Shown: piece after piece, positions 33,118 to 37,753 of the stretch
How the letters are laid out: the number at the start of each line of letters is the position of its first letter
How positions within the stretch are numbered: the first letter of the stretch is position 1
From: Streptomyces sp. NRRL S-244
Lineage (GTDB): Bacteria; Actinomycetota; Actinomycetes; Streptomycetales; Streptomycetaceae
DNA: 37,753 nt
NCBI RefSeq assembly: GCF_000717915.1
Contig: NZ_JOCX01000039.1
Coordinates: 1-37,753, forward strand
Reading direction: 5' to 3'
Notes under the pieces: generated by a model
Databases searched by the model: none
What the model was told of the DNA's origin: nothing
Seen by the model: the letters and a program-made list of their open reading frames with translations, nothing else
Position numbers and translations under genes: made by a program

Positions 33118-34757
33118 TGGGGTTCGCACGAGCCTGCTCGGTGGCCCTGGTGGGTGTCGACGGCGTGGTGGTGGAGGTCCAGGCCGATCTGGAGCCCGGG
33201 CTCGCGGCGTTCACCCTGGTGGGGCTGCCCGACAAGACGCTGACCGAGAGCCGGGACCGGGTGCGGGCCGCCGTCGTGAACTCGGGCGCGACCTGGCCGC
33301 AGAAGAAGCTCACCGTCGGGCTCAGCCCGGCCTCCGTACCGAAATCGGGCGCGGGATTCGACCTGGCCGTCGCGGCCGCCGTGCTGGGCGCCGCCGAGGT
33401 GGTCGACCCCGCCGCCATCGCCGATCTGGTGCTCATCGGGGAGCTGGGGCTGGACGGCCGGGTGCGGCCGGTGCGGGGCATCCTGCCGGCGGTCCTCGCC
33501 GCGGCCGACGCCGGGTACCTCAACGTGGTGGTGCCGCAGCAGTGCGCCGCCGAGGCCATGCTCGTCCCGGACGTCAGCGTGCTGGGCGTGCGCAGCCTGC
33601 GCCAGCTGATCGCCGTCCTCACCGACGGGGAGGTCCCCGAGGAGGAACCACCGGATCCACCGGGGCGGCCCGATCCGATGCTGGCCGGGCTGGTGGTCCC
33701 GGGCGCGGGCATCGGCACCGGGATCTCCCGCGGCGGGGGCCGGGCCGGCGAGGGGGAGGCCCCGGACTTCCCCGACCTCTCCGATGTCGCCGGGCAGCAC
33801 GGCGCCCGCCGGGCCCTGGAGGTGGCCGCCTCCGGGGGCCACCACCTCTTCCTCAGCGGACCGCCGGGAGCCGGCAAGACGATGCTGGCCGAGCGGATCC
33901 CCTGGATCCTCCCGCCGCTGTGCCGTCAGGACTCCCTGGAGGTCACGGCCGTGCACTCGGTCGCCGGGGTCCTGCCGCCCGGGGAACCGCTGGTCGCCCG
34001 GCCCCCGTACTGCGCGCCGCACCATTCGGCGACCATGCAGTCCCTGGTCGGCGGCGGCGCGGGAGTGCCGAGGCCCGGGGCGGTCTCCCTGGCCCACCGG
34101 GGCGTGCTGTTCCTCGACGAGGCCGCCGAGTTCAGCACCAAGGCCCTGGACGCGCTGCGCCAGCCCCTCGAATCGGGGCACGTGGTCATCGCCCGGGCCG
34201 CCGGGGTGGTGCGGCTGCCGGCCAGGTTCCTGATGGTCCTCGCGGCGAACCCCTGCCCGTGCGGGCGGCACACCCTGCTCGGGGCCGGCTGCGAATGCCC
34301 GGCCTCGGTGGTCCGGCGCTACCAGGCCAGGCTGTCGGGGCCGCTGCTGGACCGGGTGGACCTGCGGGTGGAGGTCGAGCCGGTCACCCGCTCCGACCTG
34401 CTGGGGCGCGGGGGCAGAGGGGAGTCCACGACGGTCGTCGCCGACCGGGTGCGGGAGGCCAGGGACCGCACCGCGGCCCGGCTCGCCGACACCCCGTGGC
34501 GGCTCAACGCCGAGGTGCCCGGGCACGAGCTGCGCACCCGCTGGCAGGCGGCCCCGGGGGCGCTGGCCCAGGCCGAGCGCGACCTGGAGCGCGGGCTGCT
34601 CACCGCCCGCGGGCTGGACCGGGTGCTGCGGGTCGCCTGGACCGTGGCCGACCTGCGGGGACGGGACCGCCCCGAGGCCCTGGACGTGGCCGTCGCCCTC
34701 GAACTGCGCACCGGCATCGCCCGCGGTGCGGCCCTGGCCATGGGGGCGCAGTCATGA
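33117..34757 (+). CDS. comM: YifB/ComM family AAA+ ATPase (Mg-chelatase-like)
   Basis: A 546-residue AAA+ protein starting [16 protein letters not shown] at ATG 33117, coupled to yraN. N-terminal Lon-type fold with D-K-T-L-T-E-S-R-D-R-V-R and S-P-A-S-V-P-K-S-G-A-G-F-D-L. Walker A G-P-P-G-A-G-K-T follows the G-Q-H-G-A-R-R-A-L-E segment; Walker B is G-V-L-F-L-D-E-A. The Cys-rich N-P-C-P-C-G and C-E-C-P-A-S-V-V-R-R-Y and the C-terminal domain are intact. In Vibrio ComM promotes branch migration of incoming DNA; in Streptomyces the role is not established. The stop overlaps the dprA start (ATGA). A low-complexity linker near residues 180-215 is somewhat long. Confidence 0.93.
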   Translation: MGFARACSVALVGVDGVVVEVQADLEPGLAAFTLVGLPDKTLTESRDRVRAAVVNSGATWPQKKLTVGLSPASVPKSGAGFDLAVAAAVLGAAEVVDPAAIADLVLIGELGLDGRVRPVRGILPAVLAAADAGYLNVVVPQQCAAEAMLVPDVSVLGVRSLRQLIAVLTDGEVPEEEPPDPPGRPDPMLAGLVVPGAGIGTGISRGGGRAGEGEAPDFPDLSDVAGQHGARRALEVAASGGHHLFLSGPPGAGKTMLAERIPWILPPLCRQDSLEVTAVHSVAGVLPPGEPLVARPPYCAPHHSATMQSLVGGGAGVPRPGAVSLAHRGVLFLDEAAEFSTKALDALRQPLESGHVVIARAAGVVRLPARFLMVLAANPCPCGRHTLLGAGCECPASVVRRYQARLSGPLLDRVDLRVEVEPVTRSDLLGRGGRGESTTVVADRVREARDRTAARLADTPWRLNAEVPGHELRTRWQAAPGALAQAERDLERGLLTARGLDRVLRVAWTVADLRGRDRPEALDVAVALELRTGIARGAALAMGAQS

Positions 34758-36043
34758 GCGCCCGGGAGGAGCCCGAGCCGGCGTACGGGACCGGACCGGC
34801 CACCGATTCCGAGCCGGCCGGCGGGTCCGGGACGGCGACTGATTCCGAGCCGGCCGACGGGTCCGGGACGGCGGCCGACCCTGACCCGGAGTTGCTGGCG
34901 CGGGCCGCGCTGACCCGGGTGTTGGAGCCCGGGGACGAGCACGGCGGGCGGTGGCTGCGCGAGCACGGCGCCGTCGGGCTGATACGGCTGCTGACCGGCC
35001 CGGACACCGCGGCGGCAGCCCTCGCCGGAGTGGGGGAGCAGCGGCTCGCCGGCTACCGCAGACGCGCCGCGCTCGCCGACCCCCGGCGGGACCTGGCGGC
35101 CGCCGCCCGCAGCGGCGGCCGGTTCATCTGCCCCGGCTCCCCGCAGTGGCCGACCCAGCTGGACGACCTCGGCGACGCCCGGCCCATCGGGCTCTGGCTG
35201 CGGGGCCGGCCGGACCTGCGGACCTGGGCCCTGCGCTCCGTCGCCGTGGTCGGCGCCCGCGCCTGCACCCCGTACGGCGCGCACATGGCCCAGACCCTGG
35301 CCGCCGGACTCGCCGAGCGGGGCTGGGTGGTGGTCTCGGGAGCGGCGTACGGGGTCGACGGCGCGGCCCATCGAGGGGCCCTCGCCTCGGGCGGCGCCAC
35401 CGCCGCGGTGCTCGCCTGCGGGGTGGACATCGCCTACCCGCGCGGCCACGCCGAGCTGCTCGGCCGGATCGCCGCGCAGGGACTCGTACTGGGGGAGCTG
35501 CCGCCCGGCAGCCACCCCACCCCGAGCCGGTTCGTGCTGCGCAACCGGGTCATCGCCGCACTGACCCGGGGCACCGTGGTGGTCGAGGCGGCCCACCGCA
35601 GCGGCTCCCTGGTCACGGCCCGGCGGGCCCAGCGGCTCGGGCGGTTCACCATGGGCGTCCCCGGGCCGGCCACCAGCGGGCTCTCGGGCGGGGTGCACGA
35701 ACTGCTGCGCGGCGAGGCCGTGCTCGTCACGGACGCCGCGGAAGTGGTCGAGCTGGTCGGCGGCATGGGCGAACTGGCCCCCGAGCGGCGCGGCCCGGTG
35801 CTCGCCCGGGACCTGCTGGACCGGGACACCGCCCGCGTGCTCGAAGCGCTCCCGGCCGGCCGCCTCGCGCACGCCGACCAAGTGGCCCTCGCCGCCGGCA
35901 CCGGCACCGATGAAGTCATCGGCAGACTGTACGAACTTCACTCTCTGGGGTTCGTCGAACGGCAGGGCGAGGGCTGGCAGTTGACCAGACAATCACCTGA
36001 AGGAGGCACAGAAACCGGTGGCACCCGGCGAGGCGGTCATTGA
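34754..36043 (+). CDS. dprA: DNA-processing protein DprA
   Basis: DprA binds single-stranded DNA and loads RecA, known from natural transformation. The 429-residue protein starts MSAREEPEPAYG at ATG 34754, within the yifB stop. Residues 10-44 are a tandem low-complexity repeat of a 12-residue unit T-D-S-E-P-A-x-G-S-G-T-A, from a 36-bp DNA repeat. The Rossmann-like core has V-A-V-V-G-A-R-A-C-T-P-Y-G, V-V-S-G-A-A-Y-G-V-D-G-A-A-H-R-G-A-L and V-V-V-E-A-A-H-R-S-G-S-L-V-T-A, and a C-terminal winged-helix-like segment. The body is normal; only the N-terminus is expanded. Natural transformation is not known in Streptomyces. Confidence 0.94.
   Translation: MSAREEPEPAYGTGPATDSEPAGGSGTATDSEPADGSGTAADPDPELLARAALTRVLEPGDEHGGRWLREHGAVGLIRLLTGPDTAAAALAGVGEQRLAGYRRRAALADPRRDLAAAARSGGRFICPGSPQWPTQLDDLGDARPIGLWLRGRPDLRTWALRSVAVVGARACTPYGAHMAQTLAAGLAERGWVVVSGAAYGVDGAAHRGALASGGATAAVLACGVDIAYPRGHAELLGRIAAQGLVLGELPPGSHPTPSRFVLRNRVIAALTRGTVVVEAAHRSGSLVTARRAQRLGRFTMGVPGPATSGLSGGVHELLRGEAVLVTDAAEVVELVGGMGELAPERRGPVLARDLLDRDTARVLEALPAGRLAHADQVALAAGTGTDEVIGRLYELHSLGFVERQGEGWQLTRQSPEGGTETGGTRRGGH
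34802..34873 (+). repeat. 36-bp tandem repeat at the 5' end of dprA
   Basis: Two adjacent copies (34802-34837 and 34838-34873) that differ at two positions. The unit is a multiple of three, so copy-number change would keep the frame. It encodes T-D-S-E-P-A-(G/D)-G-S-G-T-A twice. Confidence 0.85.
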
Positions 36044-36252
36044 CCTGGGGTGTTCCGGTGAAAGAGTGAAGCCGATGAGAGACGCGGTCTCCCCGGTGGC
36101 AGCCGCCGGGACCGAGCGCCAGGCGCCGGTCCCGGGTCGCCCGCGCGAGTCAGGACGCCCCGGTGCCCATGCGCGATCCCGTACTCTTCGCGCACCGCGA
36201 CACTTCCGTCACGCTACGCTCCCAAGGAATCCGGCTCCGGCAAAGGCGAAGC

Positions 36253-37089
36253 ATGCCCCAGCACACCTCAGGGTCTGACCGCGCAGCGGTGCCCCCCGCT
36301 GCCCGCGGCAGCGTGCGGACCACCGCGCCCTCGTCCCTCGAGGTGCTGTGGCGCTCGTACAAGGAGAGCGGTGACGAGCGGCTGCGGGAGCAGCTGATCC
36401 TCCACTACTCGCCCCTGGTGAAGTACGTGGCCGGCCGGGTCAGCGTGGGCCTGCCGCCCAATGTGGAACAGGCCGACTTCGTCTCCTCCGGGGTCTTCGG
36501 GCTGATCGACGCCATCGAGAAGTTCGACATCGAGCGGTCCATCAAGTTCGAGACGTACGCGATCACCCGCATCCGGGGCGCGATGATCGACGAGCTGCGC
36601 GCCCTGGACTGGATCCCGCGCTCGGTCCGGCAGAAGGCGAGGGCCGTGGAGCGGGCCTACGCCACCCTCGAAGCCCAGCTGCGCCGCACCCCGTCGGAGC
36701 ACGAGGTCGCCGGAGAGATGGGCATCGCCGTGGAGGAACTCCACGCCGTGTTCAGCCAGTTGTCGCTGGCCAACGTGGTCGCCCTGGAGGAGCTGCTGCA
36801 CGCCGGCGGCGAGGGCGGCGACCGCCTCTCGCTGATGGACACCCTGGAGGACACCGCCGCCGACAACCCGGTGGAGGTGGCCGAGGACCGCGAGCTGCGC
36901 AGGCTCCTGGCCAGGGCGATCAACACCCTCCCGGAACGCGAGAAGACCGTGGTCACGCTGTACTACTACGAGGGCCTCACGCTGGCCGAGATCGGCAACG
37001 TACTGGGCGTCACCGAAAGCCGGGTCAGCCAGATCCACACCAAGTCGGTGCTCCAGCTGCGGGCCAAGCTGGCGGATGTCGGCCGGTGA
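36253..37089 (+). CDS. whiG: Sporulation sigma factor WhiG
   Basis: WhiG is the FliA-like sigma factor that starts sporulation in aerial hyphae; in Streptomyces it is held by the anti-sigma factor RsiG with c-di-GMP. ATG 36253 (AAAGG upstream) gives 278 residues beginning [12 protein letters not shown], matching the known S. coelicolor start; a longer frame from 36163 is leader. Region 2 has [18 protein letters not shown] and [18 protein letters not shown]; region 4 has [20 protein letters not shown] and [10 protein letters not shown]. The 209-bp upstream region contains a possible -10 TACGCT (36215-36220) and a weak BldD half-site (36209-36221). It directly follows dprA. Confidence 0.97.
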   Translation: MPQHTSGSDRAAVPPAARGSVRTTAPSSLEVLWRSYKESGDERLREQLILHYSPLVKYVAGRVSVGLPPNVEQADFVSSGVFGLIDAIEKFDIERSIKFETYAITRIRGAMIDELRALDWIPRSVRQKARAVERAYATLEAQLRRTPSEHEVAGEMGIAVEELHAVFSQLSLANVVALEELLHAGGEGGDRLSLMDTLEDTAADNPVEVAEDRELRRLLARAINTLPEREKTVVTLYYYEGLTLAEIGNVLGVTESRVSQIHTKSVLQLRAKLADVGR

Positions 37090-37105
37090 GCTTGCGGCAC
37101 CTCCG

Positions 37106-37111
37106 TAGAGT
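37106..37111 (+). promoter_or_regulatory. -10 of the TetR gene predicting a leaderless mRNA
   Basis: TAGAGT lies six bases before the GTG start and no ribosome site is present, so transcription would start at about the start codon. Confidence 0.4.
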
Positions 37112-37117
37112 GGACCT

Positions 37118-37699
37118 GTGCCCAGGATTCGAGCGGCCTCCGTGGCCGAGCACCGGTCGATGCAGCGCGGCGCCCTGCTGGACGCCGCGCGCTCCCTGTT
37201 GTCCGAAGGCGGGACGGAAGCGCTGACCTTCCCCGCCCTGGCGGAGCGCACCGGTCTCGCCCGGTCCTCCGTGTACGAGTACTTCCGCTCCCGCGCGGCC
37301 GTGGTCGAAGAGCTGTGCGCGGTGGACTTCCCCGTGTGGGCCGCCGAGATCGAGGCGGCGATGGAGCAGGCCGAGTCGCCCGAGGCCAAGGTCGAGGCCT
37401 ATGTGCGGAGCCAGCTGGGACTGGTCGGAGACCGGCGGCACCGGGCGGTGGTCGCGATCTCGGCCAGTGAGCTGGATGCGGGGGCGCGGGAGAAGATCCG
37501 CGCCGCGCACGGGGGTCTCGTGGCGATGATCGTGGAGGCGCTGGGCGCCCTCGGCCACGAGCAGCCCCGGCTCGCGGCGATGCTGCTGCAAGGGGTCGTC
37601 GATGCGGCCGTGCGGCGCATCGAGCTGGGCGCCGCCGAAGACCCCGGCGTGGTGACGGAGGCTGCCGTGGCCATGGCTCTCCGGGGCGTGCGGGGCTGA
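37118..37699 (+). CDS. TetR/AcrR family transcriptional regulator
   Basis: A 193-residue regulator from GTG 37118. The N-terminal helix-turn-helix is in L-T-F-P-A-L-A-E-R-T-G-L-A-R-S-S-V-Y-E-Y-F (about residues 36-56), a clear TetR signature. The remaining helical domain (about 70-190) is of unknown ligand specificity. It lies 28 bp downstream of whiG on the same strand; its own start appears leaderless, so it may have a separate promoter. Its target cannot be inferred; no neighbouring gene is divergent from it in the window. Confidence 0.9.
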   Translation: MPRIRAASVAEHRSMQRGALLDAARSLLSEGGTEALTFPALAERTGLARSSVYEYFRSRAAVVEELCAVDFPVWAAEIEAAMEQAESPEAKVEAYVRSQLGLVGDRRHRAVVAISASELDAGAREKIRAAHGGLVAMIVEALGALGHEQPRLAAMLLQGVVDAAVRRIELGAAEDPGVVTEAAVAMALRGVRG

Positions 37700-37753
37700 G
37701 ACCCCGAGACCCCCGGGGGCTCCCCCCCCGCCCCCACCCCCCTCCTTCTGCCC
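37700..37753 (+). terminator. Hairpin and C-rich tail after the TetR gene
   Basis: The dyad CCCCCGGGGG lies at about 37711-37720 in GAGACCCCCGGGGGCTC, followed by a run of C and a CTCCTTCT tract. It may be the terminator of whiG/TetR; the window ends here. Confidence 0.35.

Noticed and set aside
36209..36221. BldD box upstream of whiG
   Set aside because: Only six of nine fixed positions match, so although whiG is a reported BldD target, the site is too weak to call here.

Overview
The window is chromosomal DNA of a Streptomyces or very close relative. Evidence: very high GC with strong third-position G/C, many GTG starts, Streptomyces-type promoters (TTGACN / TAGGNT), the sporulation genes nsdA and whiG, a four-member signal peptidase cluster, and a gene order matching the Streptomyces smc to whiG core region. 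By eye I saw no in-frame TTA (bldA-type) leucine codon in any gene called here. I found no tRNA, rRNA, CRISPR array, transposase or prophage module, so this is conserved core chromosome rather than an island.

Left part (1-7250): the 5' end of a secreted Ser/Pro-rich protein (leaving the window), acylphosphatase, a 71-aa coiled-coil protein under a palindrome-rich upstream region with a near-consensus BldD box, then smc and the glucose permease glcP. The smc gene carries an unusual insertion of about 125 codons in the hinge that contains a repeat normally found between Streptomyces genes.

Middle (7251-18461): a leftward pair (NCS1 permease, then a luciferase-like flavin oxidoreductase) with a hairpin over the second gene's ribosome site; ftsY; a standalone prim-pol-domain protein; nsdA; and the nitrogen operon amtB-glnK-glnD behind two GlnR-type boxes.

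Translation, secretion and sporulation part (18462-37753): ffh, an ftsH-type membrane protease, a methyltransferase, an archaeal-type prolyl-tRNA synthetase, an SprT-like zinc protein, then rpsP-khpA-rimM-trmD-rplS followed by sipW-sipX-sipY and sipZ-NUDIX-DUF2469. A further run yraN-yifB-dprA is translationally coupled. The sporulation sigma factor whiG and a TetR regulator close the window. FtsY, Ffh, FtsH and the Sip peptidases together cover co-translational targeting, membrane quality control and signal peptide removal.

The most unusual signals are regulatory or structural: the repeat captured inside the smc hinge, a terminator-like hairpin inside the first codons of sipW, an RBS-masking hairpin before the flavin oxidoreductase, a long hairpin between khpA and rimM, a palindrome shared by two distant intergenic regions, and a small DnaA-box group before yraN. 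All coordinates and motifs were read by eye; no search was run.
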